Counted from the stretch's first letter, positions 24,592 to 34,376 are shown. The stretch: 63,565 nt of DNA from CAINVV01 sp964506325 (GCA_964506325.1 CAZDLO010000010.1:1-63565), one strand, 5' to 3'. Numbers and translations: made by a program. The notes: generated from the letters alone by a model not told the origin.

Positions 24592-26049
24592 CTATTCGGG
24601 AATCAGCCACCAGAAGGGGTATCCTTTCGCCTTGTGAATAAACATATAATGTAAAAAAAGTTTGATCCAGTGGCCTGCCAGTCCTGCTTCACCTACCGTA
24701 TATCTTATATCCCTGCCCCACTCGGGATATTTCTCCCAGTTCGGAACAATCGGATAAACGGTCATGGTAGCCGCATTGCCTTTTAACAGGCTGAACCCTG
24801 ATGACACAACACAGGCGGCACCCATCTTTCCCATCGAAGCTTTATGCTTAAATTCTTTGGTGCCATGAAGAACCTGGTCCACAATATTCAGCGCAACAAT
24901 TTTGCCGGTTACACCGGAAGGCATACCCGTCCGTGGCGGAGCAGGAGTGATGAGTGTCCCGTTCGGACTCTTCATTGGTTTTGAAATCTGGTGAGGGGGT
25001 GCAAAGGCAATTCCTGTCGCAAATATATTTTGGAATGCGGGGCTCTGATAGACGGATGGCCAGTCTTCGACAGACCAGTCCTCAAAGGCTTTGCCACTGT
25101 AATCGGCATCAACTTTCATCAGTCCGTTTGGTACAAAAAGCTGACTGGAAATGTCCTCACCCGCCTTGTTGTAAGCTTTCATTCCCACCCCGGCAAAGGC
25201 AGGGATCAGCATGGCAAAATCAAAGGGGATCGTATGCATTTGCCCATCCAGGGTTTCGTAATGGGCCATTCCTTTCTCCACCTTCATTACACCGGCACGT
25301 TTGATCCATTTGATTCCATATTCCGCAAAAATGGATTCGCTGAATACCTTGGTTGGAGTTATATAACCTCCGCGCTTGATAAAAGCACCGCCCATTCCAA
25401 AGTCCCCGAGTTCATATTCGTTGGAGATCCAGGTAATCTCAGCCATGTGCATGAGCCCGCGTGCACGCATCTCATAAGCCACGTTCAGCGCATACTCAAA
25501 GGCTGCACCCTGGCAGGTGGCTGCCGGATGTCCGGTCCCAATGAGAAATTTGATTTTTTCGCCCTGTTCCATCCGTTGAATGCAGGATTGCAACTCTGCC
25601 CATGTTGATACAGCGTGGTCGCAGGAACAAACAGAATGGGTGAATTTTCCGGGTCCCAGACCCTCAGTGGCTTCAAAATTAAGTTTTGGACCAGTTGCAT
25701 TGACCAGGTAATCGTAATCAATGGAAACTGTCTCCCCCCTCTTGTCATCCCCCGTATATTCTACAGTGACAAAGGGCCTTTCTGACGACTGGTCTCCTTC
25801 CGGAAAAATCGCAGTGGCTTTGGCCTGGTGAAAATCAATTTTCCAGCGGTCGTATACCGGTTTCAATTTAAACCGCACCTGATCGATGGTCATCTTGCCT
25901 ACTCCCACCCAGATATTGGAAGGAATCCACTGGTAATAAGCTCCGGGACTAACTACAACGACTTCATGTTTGCGCCCGAGTTTCTTCTTTAAAAAAGCGG
26001 CCGCAGTATGCCCAGAGATCCCGGCCCCTAATACAACGATTTTTGCCAT
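24592..26049 (-). CDS. sqr: Sulfide:quinone oxidoreductase-like flavoprotein
   Basis: The 485-aa protein has an N-terminal Rossmann FAD motif (VVLGAGISGHTAAAFL, 5-20), and YQWIPSNIWVGVGKM, which is typical of SQR. Cysteines at 141 and 143 (HSVCSCDHA), 179 (PAATCQGAAFEY) and a late one in GKMGAACVVSSGF offer the redox or polysulfide-binding set. The C-terminal amphipathic stretch (HWIKLFLHYMFIHKAKGYPF) is the membrane anchor seen in type III/IV enzymes. It oxidises sulfide to polysulfide and feeds electrons into menaquinone. Placement opposite cydAB gives a plausible sulfide-to-oxygen electron path and also relief of sulfide inhibition. Confidence 0.85.
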   Translation of the reverse strand: MAKIVVLGAGISGHTAAAFLKKKLGRKHEVVVVSPGAYYQWIPSNIWVGVGKMTIDQVRFKLKPVYDRWKIDFHQAKATAIFPEGDQSSERPFVTVEYTGDDKRGETVSIDYDYLVNATGPKLNFEATEGLGPGKFTHSVCSCDHAVSTWAELQSCIQRMEQGEKIKFLIGTGHPAATCQGAAFEYALNVAYEMRARGLMHMAEITWISNEYELGDFGMGGAFIKRGGYITPTKVFSESIFAEYGIKWIKRAGVMKVEKGMAHYETLDGQMHTIPFDFAMLIPAFAGVGMKAYNKAGEDISSQLFVPNGLMKVDADYSGKAFEDWSVEDWPSVYQSPAFQNIFATGIAFAPPHQISKPMKSPNGTLITPAPPRTGMPSGVTGKIVALNIVDQVLHGTKEFKHKASMGKMGAACVVSSGFSLLKGNAATMTVYPIVPNWEKYPEWGRDIRYTVGEAGLAGHWIKLFLHYMFIHKAKGYPFWWLIPE

Positions 26050-26212
26050 TTGGTCAACCTGTTTGGATAATGTTTGAAAACAAGTCCTTTGGATTGCAAT
26101 TGGTATTCATTACAATTGAAAAGGACGTAATAAATCAATATTCTGACATTCAACCTATAAAATTAACAAATTTGGCTTATCCTACATCACATTCTGAATA
26201 GAAAACAGTTAC

Positions 26213-27532
26213 TTAATTTTTCAGCAGGTACACCTTGTATATCTCATGGTTTGCCTGGCTTTGTGTACCGTCGTTGCTCCAAAAGATAACAGGTTCGGAA
26301 CTGGCGATTCCCCCGAAAATATAGCCTATTAGAGTAGACCCCGTTTTGAGGTCGTCAAGTTTGATGACCTCATTGGCATATTCAGGCAAATTCTCCGCAC
26401 GTATAAACTCTGAACTGGCACCGAGGAATGCCGGCATCTCAATAGGCAACTTATGCTCAGTCATTTTCCCGATTCTGTCGCGGGTGACCCTGGCAATAGT
26501 CTTCACGAACGGTACTTCATCGTTTTGGACCATTGTACCGGCACTGTCAGTAAATTGGGCAATACCCCCGAAGAAGAGGTTGTGCATTTCACCCGATGAT
26601 TTACTGTACAAGGGAACGGTTGCGCAGTGGTATTGATTGTAGTACTGTGAAAATTCATTATTTACCGCATAACCTTCACTGTCAATATTGACACAATTGA
26701 GATACGGCAGGTCTGCATCAGGACGGAAAACGCCGGAAAACGCAGTCAGACCCTCCATCCCATCCGGAAATATTTGTGGAATCACATTAAAATCACGCCT
26801 GTGGAGGTTAACTGTATCAGAGATCTCTTCAAGGTATTTGATGGAAATATCATTCCCATCGTCCTGAATATTGAATTTCCTGATCGAATTGGTGTATTGC
26901 TGGGTATAGGATGGATGCCCTCTCGGGTTATATCTCCCATCAAAGCGCTGGCCACCGGTAAGGTAATAGGTATGATTGATTGTATTCAGATATCCGCCTG
27001 TTACAGCAAACCGGTCGTCGGAAATCTGCCGGAAAAACTGGCTGAAAGAGGCCCCATTGACAATCGCCCTGATTACAGCCGGGACATTGATCGCTGTCAG
27101 ATTGGGGTAGGTTATGTGATCATCGGCCAAATTACTGTAACCGTAACCACCAATAACATACAAATAATCACCCTCCTGGTGAAACTCCATATTTGTCGAC
27201 CCCAATTGCTCCTGGATGGATGGAGGAAGAGAAGTCAGCGGTGCAGTCCACTTCTGCAGGTTATTGGGGTCAACAACGGTGATTTGCCTGTTTTGTCCTT
27301 CGGCATCGAATGTCGCCCAGGGCTGACGCCTGTGCAACCCATCTGTCCGGCCCCCCAGGATCAGCCATTTGCCTTCATTTTGTCCAACCACACAGGCCTG
27401 GACACCCGGCAGCCCACTGATGGTCATCGGCTCTATCCGCACCTGGAAAGCCGGATTTTCTGGCTTGTTTTCACATCCGGATGCTACTGCCAGAAATAAA
27501 AATATTGCTAATTTGTTGATTAAGTAATTCAC
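26213..27532 (-). CDS. Kelch-type beta-propeller lipoprotein
   Basis: The 439-aa lipoprotein has lipobox VASGC (Cys20). Repeats of the form GGR/GGY/GGQ after hydrophobic strands (WLILGGRTDG, LYVIGGYGYS, YYLTGGQRFD, NLFFGGIAQF, IGYIFGGIAS) are the kelch blade signature, six or so blades. Kelch lipoproteins of this type bind ligands or other proteins; no catalytic site is recognisable. Monocistronic: 163 nt from the SQR gene and 250 nt from the next operon. Confidence 0.72.
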   Translation of the reverse strand: MNYLINKLAIFLFLAVASGCENKPENPAFQVRIEPMTISGLPGVQACVVGQNEGKWLILGGRTDGLHRRQPWATFDAEGQNRQITVVDPNNLQKWTAPLTSLPPSIQEQLGSTNMEFHQEGDYLYVIGGYGYSNLADDHITYPNLTAINVPAVIRAIVNGASFSQFFRQISDDRFAVTGGYLNTINHTYYLTGGQRFDGRYNPRGHPSYTQQYTNSIRKFNIQDDGNDISIKYLEEISDTVNLHRRDFNVIPQIFPDGMEGLTAFSGVFRPDADLPYLNCVNIDSEGYAVNNEFSQYYNQYHCATVPLYSKSSGEMHNLFFGGIAQFTDSAGTMVQNDEVPFVKTIARVTRDRIGKMTEHKLPIEMPAFLGASSEFIRAENLPEYANEVIKLDDLKTGSTLIGYIFGGIASSEPVIFWSNDGTQSQANHEIYKVYLLKN

Positions 27533-27782
27533 AGTAATTTTTGGATAAAATAGGTAAAAATATCTTCAAATTAAAAATCAGAATCGTGGATACAGGATTT
27601 TAAAAGAAGTTGGAGGGTGCCAAAAATAGAATGACTTCCATTACCAGCCCTTTTATCAATTCTGAGGTCATCCAGCTTCAATCATTTGTCTTAATTCAAG
27701 TTCATACGAACCATAAATGGAATGAATAAACAATTGTTAGGTATTAACCTGAAATAAATTACAGCGTTGTACCTTATCCTGA

Positions 27783-28859
27783 TCATGCCACGTAAATACC
27801 ATTGCCTTGTGTTATTCTATTTCCAAACGTTTTTTCTATACGTCTTTTCACCAGGCCAGATAGTATCCGGTATAATATTGTCAATCCAATAGTGGCAGAA
27901 AAGATAATCCCAAACCAGTACCCAAAACTTCCAAGTCCTTGCGACTGGTAAATACTTGTGGCAATGTTCCCAATAATAAGCCACTGAAAGACATACAACA
28001 ATGTTATGTTTTGGCCCAGCCACCGGAGAAAACCCAACACAGGGGATTCTCCGGATTTTTGCGAAATGTACCTGAGCAAGAACAACCACAATATATTTAC
28101 TCCCATGGTCCATATAAAAAACCAAAAAGTGTGATGATAGTATTGAGGCAGGTTGATCGAATAGTTAATGCCAAAACTTGAAAACAGCAGAACAGGAATA
28201 AGAACCATCACAAGAACAAAAATGCTGGCTCTTTTATTTTGCCGGTCCAATTCACGCAGCCTGCTTTCCAGCTTCCGGAATAAAAACCCAACGAGAGGAT
28301 ATACCAACCATGGGAAAAGCGGGAAATATGACCAGGAATATGTGCCACCGATCAATGGCAGCAAGTAATTCCTGTCTGTAACCATCAGCCATTCGTTGAT
28401 ATACGAGGTCCCTGCACTCACAAATAAAATCAAGGCCGCCACAATCCATTTCTGACCGGTTTTTATCCTGTTCAGGAAAGACAGAATAATGATGCTTAAT
28501 CCCGCCAGGAACAAGATGTCGACGCCAAAAATAGCCTGAAGAGGGTCGAAATTCCAACCATCTTTCCATATTTTCAGTAGCAGATGCAGATTCAAACCAA
28601 TATTCAACAGAAGACCGAGCACAATCAGAAACACTCCTCTTAAAATATTGCCTATCAGGCCCCTGCTACTTCCCGCAACAAAATAACCCATCACCATCAT
28701 AAAGACCGGGACTGCCACCGGACCTCCCAGCAACAAAAGAGTCTTTCCAAACATACTTTCTCTTCCCGGATAGTCAATAAATTTCTCCAGGATATGTACC
28801 GGTACGATTAAGAATACAGCAAATCCCTTCAATAAATCAGGCAATGACAATCGGTTCAT
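27783..28859 (-). CDS. Membrane acyltransferase (acyltransferase-3/DUF1624-like)
   Basis: The 358-aa polytopic protein has about ten helices and the opening RLSLPDLLKGFAVFLIVPVH, in which the Asp and His match the acyltransferase-3/heparan-alpha-glucosaminide acetyltransferase-like pattern. GGPVAVPVFMMVMGYFVAGS follows as in that family. Such proteins move acyl groups across the membrane onto sugars or other surface molecules. It is last in the seven-gene operon, 6 nt after the TPR gene, so its acceptor is probably the product of that operon or an envelope glycan. Acceptor unknown. Confidence 0.7.
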   Translation of the reverse strand: MNRLSLPDLLKGFAVFLIVPVHILEKFIDYPGRESMFGKTLLLLGGPVAVPVFMMVMGYFVAGSSRGLIGNILRGVFLIVLGLLLNIGLNLHLLLKIWKDGWNFDPLQAIFGVDILFLAGLSIIILSFLNRIKTGQKWIVAALILFVSAGTSYINEWLMVTDRNYLLPLIGGTYSWSYFPLFPWLVYPLVGFLFRKLESRLRELDRQNKRASIFVLVMVLIPVLLFSSFGINYSINLPQYYHHTFWFFIWTMGVNILWLFLLRYISQKSGESPVLGFLRWLGQNITLLYVFQWLIIGNIATSIYQSQGLGSFGYWFGIIFSATIGLTILYRILSGLVKRRIEKTFGNRITQGNGIYVA

Positions 28860-28865
28860 GGTATT

Positions 28866-29489
28866 TTATTTTATAAGGTTCAGACCTTCATTGGCTGACT
28901 TATCCCCTGGGCTAAAGAGATTTACCTTATTGAACAGCACTTTAGCCTGGTTGGTGTTGCCCAGGTAAAAGGAGGTCCAGGCCAACATCAGTAACCCGTC
29001 ATATCCAAAGGGATATAAATCCACTACTTTGTTGAAAAGTGCATTTGCCTTGTAGTAATCCTTCCTGCCAAAATAAACGAGACCCAGCCGGTACAATGCA
29101 ACAGAATTGTTAGGGTTGACTTCTAGTATCGCATTGTATATCCTTATTACTTCGTTCCATTTGCCAAGTGCTGCCAGCGGCAATATCAGACCAAACCTGG
29201 ATTCTTCAGCATACGGTTTGAGAACTTGTGCCCTTGAATAAAAAATTACCGACTGGTCAAACAGTCCCGCATTGTAGTTCAGCCATCCAAGCCTCAGGTT
29301 TAACTCATAGGAGGATTCGTCGTAAACTTTTTTTAGCGGCTCCATTGAGGCAATGAAATCTCCATTTTTCTCATTTTCGTAACTTTTAGAAAATGCTGCC
29401 AGTAAAGTGGCCTGGTTTGTCTGGGAAAACAGTACGTTCCCCAGCATCATCAAAATGATGATCAGTGTGATTTTTTTTAGAAGTTCCAT
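28866..29489 (-). CDS. Exported tetratricopeptide-repeat protein
   Basis: The 207-aa protein has a signal peptide ending NVLFSQT (about 24) and four or more TPR-like helix pairs (NLRLGWLNYNAGLFDQSVIF; NNSVALYRLGLVYFGRKDYY; GLLMLAWTSFYLGNTNQAKV). Its start overlaps the end of the preceding gene by 13 nt, so translation is coupled. TPR proteins scaffold complexes in the periplasm. It sits with a barrel protein carrying related repeats, suggesting the two form an outer-membrane assembly. Confidence 0.78.
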   Translation of the reverse strand: MELLKKITLIIILMMLGNVLFSQTNQATLLAAFSKSYENEKNGDFIASMEPLKKVYDESSYELNLRLGWLNYNAGLFDQSVIFYSRAQVLKPYAEESRFGLILPLAALGKWNEVIRIYNAILEVNPNNSVALYRLGLVYFGRKDYYKANALFNKVVDLYPFGYDGLLMLAWTSFYLGNTNQAKVLFNKVNLFSPGDKSANEGLNLIK

Positions 29490-30811
29490 GATATTCCTGT
29501 TGTTATTGTATGTTTTATATAATTATATTCCAAGTAGTTACTTTTATACCCATCTGTATAAACCTGGTATTTTTCCAATATGTTCTGGTTTATATACCTG
29601 GAAACGAACTGGCAATTCTTGCTCAACGGGAAAGTAAGGCTTCCAGTAATCTTCCTTTCTGATTTACCGGGGAAGTTGTAAACAACATAACCAGCTGATT
29701 CAACAAAATTTTCCATATCGCCTGTTAAGTACTGCCCCGTCAGATAGGCTTTCCCAATTCTTGCTCCTCCAGATAATCCAACTGCCTTCAATTGTGCTCC
29801 GGAAATATCGCTGCCTGCCTTGAAGTAAACCCGTGGTGTCACGAACAACCTGGTATTGGAAAAAGGGTACAGAGTCAGCCACAATGACATCTGCGTCAAT
29901 TTCGTATTGTTGATATTCCCTATGTTGATTTCAGCTCCAGGTGAGAAGCTGCCATAATTGGACCAGATTGCTGTGGAGAACAGAACATCACTGTAACTGA
30001 ATTTTGAGAGGTTGAATATTTTTGATGAATCAGCTGTTAAACTGCCCAACAAAACATCACCTGATCCGAAAATCAGTGTGAGGGAAGGAGAAATATTCAA
30101 TTTTTTGCCGATGACCCACACCGGGTTCAAAAAATACTGAAACTGACTGACTCTCAAAGGAGAAGTTGACTTCACTCCCCAGTCCACCACCGCCTGCCTG
30201 TTTACTCCGATGTAGGTAAAACTGTGATTGAGCATTACATCAGGAGCAATTTTGTGTCCGATATCAAACGAATGGAAGCTGTAATCTTTGAGAAGGTAGC
30301 CTTCACCATAGTCGTCTCCCAGATTTACCTCACTACCGAATGGCCGCGATGCCAGCTCATCAAAAAGAGGATTAAAGCCATACCCTGCTTCATATGCAAG
30401 GCGGTAAATACCTCTGTCCATGAACCTTATCTTACTTTTCAAATCATCAGAAAACAGGGAGGCATACTTGAGGGCTTCCGGAAATCGCCCGCTGTAAACC
30501 AGGCTGTAATAGAGGTACTCCTGGAGCCAGTCGAAGGATTGATCATTGGCATAAGCCATGAGAAGGTATTCAGCAGCCTTTCCATATTTCCCTTCGTTGT
30601 AATACGCCAGGCCGGTACGCACCTGCAAGTAAAAGAAATCTATACCCTGCTTTCTGGACCGGGAAGATAACTGAATCAGCTCAGGCCATTTTTTTTCCTG
30701 AAAAAGCTGATAGGAATTCCTCTCCACTCCGGCAAAATTTAGTTTTTCCTGAGACTTTACAATGGTAAAGGAGAAAAGGAAAAGGCTTAATAGAACTATT
30801 CGTACCGACAT
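29477..30811 (-). CDS. Exported TPR plus outer-membrane beta-barrel protein (YaiO-like plan)
   Basis: The 444-aa protein has a signal peptide ending VKSQ (about 20). Residues about 25-150 are TPR-like (YLQVRTGLAYYNEGKYGKAA and following). From about 165 it becomes a predicted barrel of alternating strands (MLNHSFTYIGVNRQ, KLNISPSLTLIFGSG, TRLFVTPRVYFKAG) ending in ITTGISWNF with a terminal Phe. TPR-then-barrel is the plan of exopolysaccharide or outer-membrane export proteins such as YaiO/PgaA. It overlaps the upstream gene by 16 nt and the downstream one by 13 nt. It may be the outer-membrane exit for the operon product. Confidence 0.7.
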   Translation of the reverse strand: MSVRIVLLSLFLFSFTIVKSQEKLNFAGVERNSYQLFQEKKWPELIQLSSRSRKQGIDFFYLQVRTGLAYYNEGKYGKAAEYLLMAYANDQSFDWLQEYLYYSLVYSGRFPEALKYASLFSDDLKSKIRFMDRGIYRLAYEAGYGFNPLFDELASRPFGSEVNLGDDYGEGYLLKDYSFHSFDIGHKIAPDVMLNHSFTYIGVNRQAVVDWGVKSTSPLRVSQFQYFLNPVWVIGKKLNISPSLTLIFGSGDVLLGSLTADSSKIFNLSKFSYSDVLFSTAIWSNYGSFSPGAEINIGNINNTKLTQMSLWLTLYPFSNTRLFVTPRVYFKAGSDISGAQLKAVGLSGGARIGKAYLTGQYLTGDMENFVESAGYVVYNFPGKSERKITGSLTFPLSKNCQFVSRYINQNILEKYQVYTDGYKSNYLEYNYIKHTITTGISWNF

Positions 30812-33015
30812 ATCATATAAATTTTAAATTTTTTAGAGACAAGATCGATTTTAAAGACTTCAGAATCCTTTATAGTCATGGTGAAATTGAATTTCTCTGC
30901 TTCTACTCCTGCAATTTTTCTGGTAATTTCAGAAGTCATTTTCACATCGTCTGAGGAAAGAATATCACCTTCTTGTTCAATTCTCAGCGAGTAGTCAGCT
31001 TTTAGAAATAAAAAGACGGGAGCAATCAGATCCTGAAAGAATTTCAGTCCTCCGTCAAACATCAGATTCACAGGTATCTGATCGTTGATTCTACTGTTGG
31101 GTACAAACCCCAGGGGTACTTTAAAAAAAGCCAGGAAGAACCAGTACAATGGTGATCCCTGTCTCCCTGAGAAATTGGTGAAATAATGGAGGCTCTCATT
31201 GTTGTACAGGTAAGCGACAGAACCATCCTCCATGCTCTCAAGATATGTTGAATTGTAAACATCTGTTTTAACCTCCCATCTGAACTTCTCATTTCGTTTC
31301 AATGAACCCGTCTTTACCGGTTCAAATTGAAATTCGACCGACAAATGCTGACCGGGTGTGAAGTGCATCGCTTTTGCCAATTGCTTGTTAATCACAGGAT
31401 TTGCAACTACCTGCCCCTTTTGGGGAAACGAAAATGTTTCGAGGGTAAACTCTTCTCCCTTTAACAGGTAATGTCCGAAAGGATAGTCGAGCGTAGGCGA
31501 TCCGATATACGGTGTAGACTGGAACTGAAAATGCAAGTGAGGATATGGGGACCGACCTGAATTTCCGCATCTGGCCAGCAATTGACCTTGTTTAACAACA
31601 TCCCCTGCCTTTACTTCGACCGAATGATATTTCAGATGTGACAGCTTGGTGTAAATATCATTGGTATGTTTGACAATTACAGTATTTCCCCAGTTATTCC
31701 TGGTATTTACATCCCCGATGATATTATCCTGAACGGAATTAACAACTTCGATGACTGTGCCATCAAAAGGAGCAATTACAGATTTCCCAAAGCAGAAATA
31801 ATCCTCCACAAAGTCCCCGCTACCTTTATATTGTTTGGCATTCTTGTCGGTGACAATAAAGTCCCAGGCATTCCGCCAGGCACCTTTATGTGTAATTTCC
31901 CCGTCATGTCCCTGGTTTATGGTCCACTCACCAAAAAAAGGCAACGAAGCGGCCACAGGAAACCTGGCAGGAAAACGTTTCAAATTGCCTGACTGCAAAT
32001 AGAGGTTTTTCTCTGGATTCCCCAATTGGACAGGGGTCTCTAAAAGTTCGGCAGGACCTTTCTCCCGAAGTTTCAAAGCATATAAAAACCCCAGCACAAC
32101 TATGTTAAAGGCAAGTGAATAGGGCGAAATTTTAAAAACACTGAAAAAATTCTGAGTAGCGATGGTTATCAATACTACTGATGGCAATAAAATGATTATC
32201 CAGGCGAAACTGGTACGGCCCGGTATCAGATAATAACCTCCAAGAGCTACTGCAGTAAGGATATAATTAAATCCTATAACTCTATATATTAATTCATTAA
32301 CCTCAATTCCAACCAATAAATAAAACAAATAGGAGACAGAAAATCCAAGGATAGACAGAACAAAAGTGATCCTGGAATAAATTAGTAGTCCGATCGAAAT
32401 GATAATACCTGCCAGCAAGCCTTTCTGAAAAAAGATAGCTCCCAGCGAATAAAAGTAGGTCCTTACAAAAGATGAACCCACCAGGGTCTCCAACCAGTTG
32501 TATAATCGGATAATCATGGATCCGCCCATCCCGAACAGTTCGTTGTAGGTGTAAATTCCCCTTTCACTGATGTTCAAGGCCGTAAGTTCCCCCCCCGCCA
32601 GACCAACAATCCAGATGGTTACCAGAAACGGGATACTCAGAAATGGAAGGCCGTATTTGCCCAGAACTCCCTGGAATACAATGGTGAGAAAAAAACTGGT
32701 TATGGCGGAAATAGCAACAAAAATGTAGAGTTCAACGGAAGGTTGAAACTGCAGACCCACTCCTAATCCCACCAGCAAACTGTTGAACCCGTACAATCCC
32801 GATTTCAGGAAATAAGTGTTGTAACCCAGGAAGTGAGCTAAAAGGTTCGCAATAACAACTGCAATTATTCCGCCAATCCCTGCCCCGTAATCAAAAAAGC
32901 TAATGATTACCAGTAGTATAGCCAGCACTTTTGACGTTGAAAAAAATATTTGAGAATAACTGTTCAACAACGAGTACAGAATGTCCCTGGCATTGTAATG
33001 AGATTCCTTTTCCAT
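30796..33015 (-). CDS. Urea transporter domain fused to an M23 metallopeptidase
   Basis: The start is the ATG at 33015 (MEKESHYN...), 9 nt after the decarboxylase stop; a TTG three codons upstream overlaps that gap and is less likely. 739 aa. Residues about 12-317 are a polytopic urea-transporter domain (GLYGFNSLLVGLGVGLQF, LPFLSIPFLVTIWIVGLAGG). Residues about 362-507 are an M23/LytM domain with His376 and Asp385 (THKGAWRNAWDF, the long-spaced variant) and HLHF (493-496), plus VKAGDVVKQGQLLARCGNSG. The last 230 residues are unassigned. The peptidase lies after the last helix and, since M23 acts on peptidoglycan or peptides, most likely faces the periplasm. The transported substrate is unknown and need not be urea. 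Confidence 0.82.
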   Translation of the reverse strand: MEKESHYNARDILYSLLNSYSQIFFSTSKVLAILLVIISFFDYGAGIGGIIAVVIANLLAHFLGYNTYFLKSGLYGFNSLLVGLGVGLQFQPSVELYIFVAISAITSFFLTIVFQGVLGKYGLPFLSIPFLVTIWIVGLAGGELTALNISERGIYTYNELFGMGGSMIIRLYNWLETLVGSSFVRTYFYSLGAIFFQKGLLAGIIISIGLLIYSRITFVLSILGFSVSYLFYLLVGIEVNELIYRVIGFNYILTAVALGGYYLIPGRTSFAWIIILLPSVVLITIATQNFFSVFKISPYSLAFNIVVLGFLYALKLREKGPAELLETPVQLGNPEKNLYLQSGNLKRFPARFPVAASLPFFGEWTINQGHDGEITHKGAWRNAWDFIVTDKNAKQYKGSGDFVEDYFCFGKSVIAPFDGTVIEVVNSVQDNIIGDVNTRNNWGNTVIVKHTNDIYTKLSHLKYHSVEVKAGDVVKQGQLLARCGNSGRSPYPHLHFQFQSTPYIGSPTLDYPFGHYLLKGEEFTLETFSFPQKGQVVANPVINKQLAKAMHFTPGQHLSVEFQFEPVKTGSLKRNEKFRWEVKTDVYNSTYLESMEDGSVAYLYNNESLHYFTNFSGRQGSPLYWFFLAFFKVPLGFVPNSRINDQIPVNLMFDGGLKFFQDLIAPVFLFLKADYSLRIEQEGDILSSDDVKMTSEITRKIAGVEAEKFNFTMTIKDSEVFKIDLVSKKFKIYMICRYE

Positions 33016-33024
33016 GATAGGCAA

Positions 33025-34365
33025 TTATTTCTTTCCCGGAACCATTTCCAATTGTTTGAAATTTTCAAGCGTCTCCCTTTTCCTGATAATATGGGTCCTG
33101 CCATTTTTATCGATCAACACCACATTTGGCCGGTAGGTAATAAATTGCATCGACTGCGTCAGATTGTATGCACCAACACGCTCAATAACAAGATGTTCTC
33201 CGGTTTTTACCTGTGGGAAAACAATGGCTTCACGAATTACATCTATATTCATGCACAACGGACCATATATGGTTGATTCTTCGCCATAACCCAATTCTCT
33301 GGTTGGAAATACACCGAGATCATACCAGAATGAAGTAAATAACAGGTTGACACCGGCGTCAATAATCATGGAGCGCCTTCCGCTGTTGAGCCGTTTGTTG
33401 GCAATAACCGTTGTCAGCAAATACCCTGCATCATCAATCAGGGCACGTCCGGTTTCAAGAAATAGTACCGGCAGATTTTCGTGCGGAATCTCTGAAGAAA
33501 TCAGTGCATTTGATATAACCTCAGCATAATCATCAAATGAAGGGCACGTTTCATTGCCTGGCATGTATGCACCCTTTAGCGTATTCCTGGATGCAAAACC
33601 ACCTCCCAGGTCGATATATTTGAGCCAGAAATCGAACTTTGTGTGGACTGCCATATAAAGGTTTGCCAGTTTGGATGCGGCAATTCCATAGGCTGATGGA
33701 TCCAGTATATAGGTGCCAATGTGTGTATGTAAACCAACCAGTTCAAGGCTGTCGGCCAGCATGATCCTGTTGATGGCATTCCATGCATCCCCATTTTCGT
33801 AATTGAAACCAAAGCGATCCCATATAGGATAGATTCCGGCATCCAGGTTAACACGAATAGCCACACGAGCTTTTGCCTTTAGTTCTCGGCTGGTCTCAAT
33901 AAGCAGATAGAGTTCATCAAAATGGTCGATGTGAATAAAGGCATTGTTTTCGATCGCCATGGTGATATCAGCTTTCGATTTGTCTGGTCCGTTAAACAGT
34001 ATATTGGAACCTCTTACACCATTCGCAAGGGCTTTTTCGAATTCGAATCCTGATACAACCTCAGCCCAGGAACCTTCTTCATGGAATATTTTGCATACTG
34101 CATCCAGATAATTTGTTTTGTAGGACCAGGCAAACTGGACTTTGGGATAACGGGTTTCAAAGGCCCGTTTTGCATCAGAATATACTTCCAGCATCGTTTG
34201 TTCGGAAATAACAAAAAGCGGGGACCCGTATTCTTCTATCAATGCGGACACTTTAGTCCCGTCAATTTCAGCAATTACCTTCTGTTTAACCGGCAGTCCA
34301 AACTTACTGGGCATTCCGGCATTAATCTTACTCATTGCCGGCTTGACATATTTAATCTTTTCCAT
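33025..34365 (-). CDS. Diaminopimelate-decarboxylase-like PLP enzyme (fold type III)
   Basis: The 446-aa protein has the PLP lysine in AWSYKTNYL (Lys83), HTHIGTYI (213-220, substrate/PLP phosphate region), YIDLGGGFAS (250-259), ETGRALI (304-310), and GPLC (368-371) with the active-site cysteine of DAP/ornithine decarboxylases. The usual Glu after that Cys is replaced (CMNID), and the C-terminal GAYxxx motif is altered to GAYNLTQSMQ, so substrate specificity is probably not DAP. Such enzymes decarboxylate a basic amino acid to an amine. It is 11 nt after the ATP-grasp gene. This is unlikely to be the housekeeping lysA: no other lysine genes are near. Confidence 0.83.
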   Translation of the reverse strand: MEKIKYVKPAMSKINAGMPSKFGLPVKQKVIAEIDGTKVSALIEEYGSPLFVISEQTMLEVYSDAKRAFETRYPKVQFAWSYKTNYLDAVCKIFHEEGSWAEVVSGFEFEKALANGVRGSNILFNGPDKSKADITMAIENNAFIHIDHFDELYLLIETSRELKAKARVAIRVNLDAGIYPIWDRFGFNYENGDAWNAINRIMLADSLELVGLHTHIGTYILDPSAYGIAASKLANLYMAVHTKFDFWLKYIDLGGGFASRNTLKGAYMPGNETCPSFDDYAEVISNALISSEIPHENLPVLFLETGRALIDDAGYLLTTVIANKRLNSGRRSMIIDAGVNLLFTSFWYDLGVFPTRELGYGEESTIYGPLCMNIDVIREAIVFPQVKTGEHLVIERVGAYNLTQSMQFITYRPNVVLIDKNGRTHIIRKRETLENFKQLEMVPGKK

Positions 34366-34376
34366 ATCCTTTTTAT

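Noticed and set aside
24411..24641. 76-codon plus-strand frame
   Set aside because: It is opposite the 51-aa minus-strand gene and the SQR 3' end, whose minus-strand reading is more protein-like.
33025..34365. Housekeeping lysA
   Set aside because: Motif changes near the active-site cysteine and the operon context argue against plain lysine synthesis, though not excluded.
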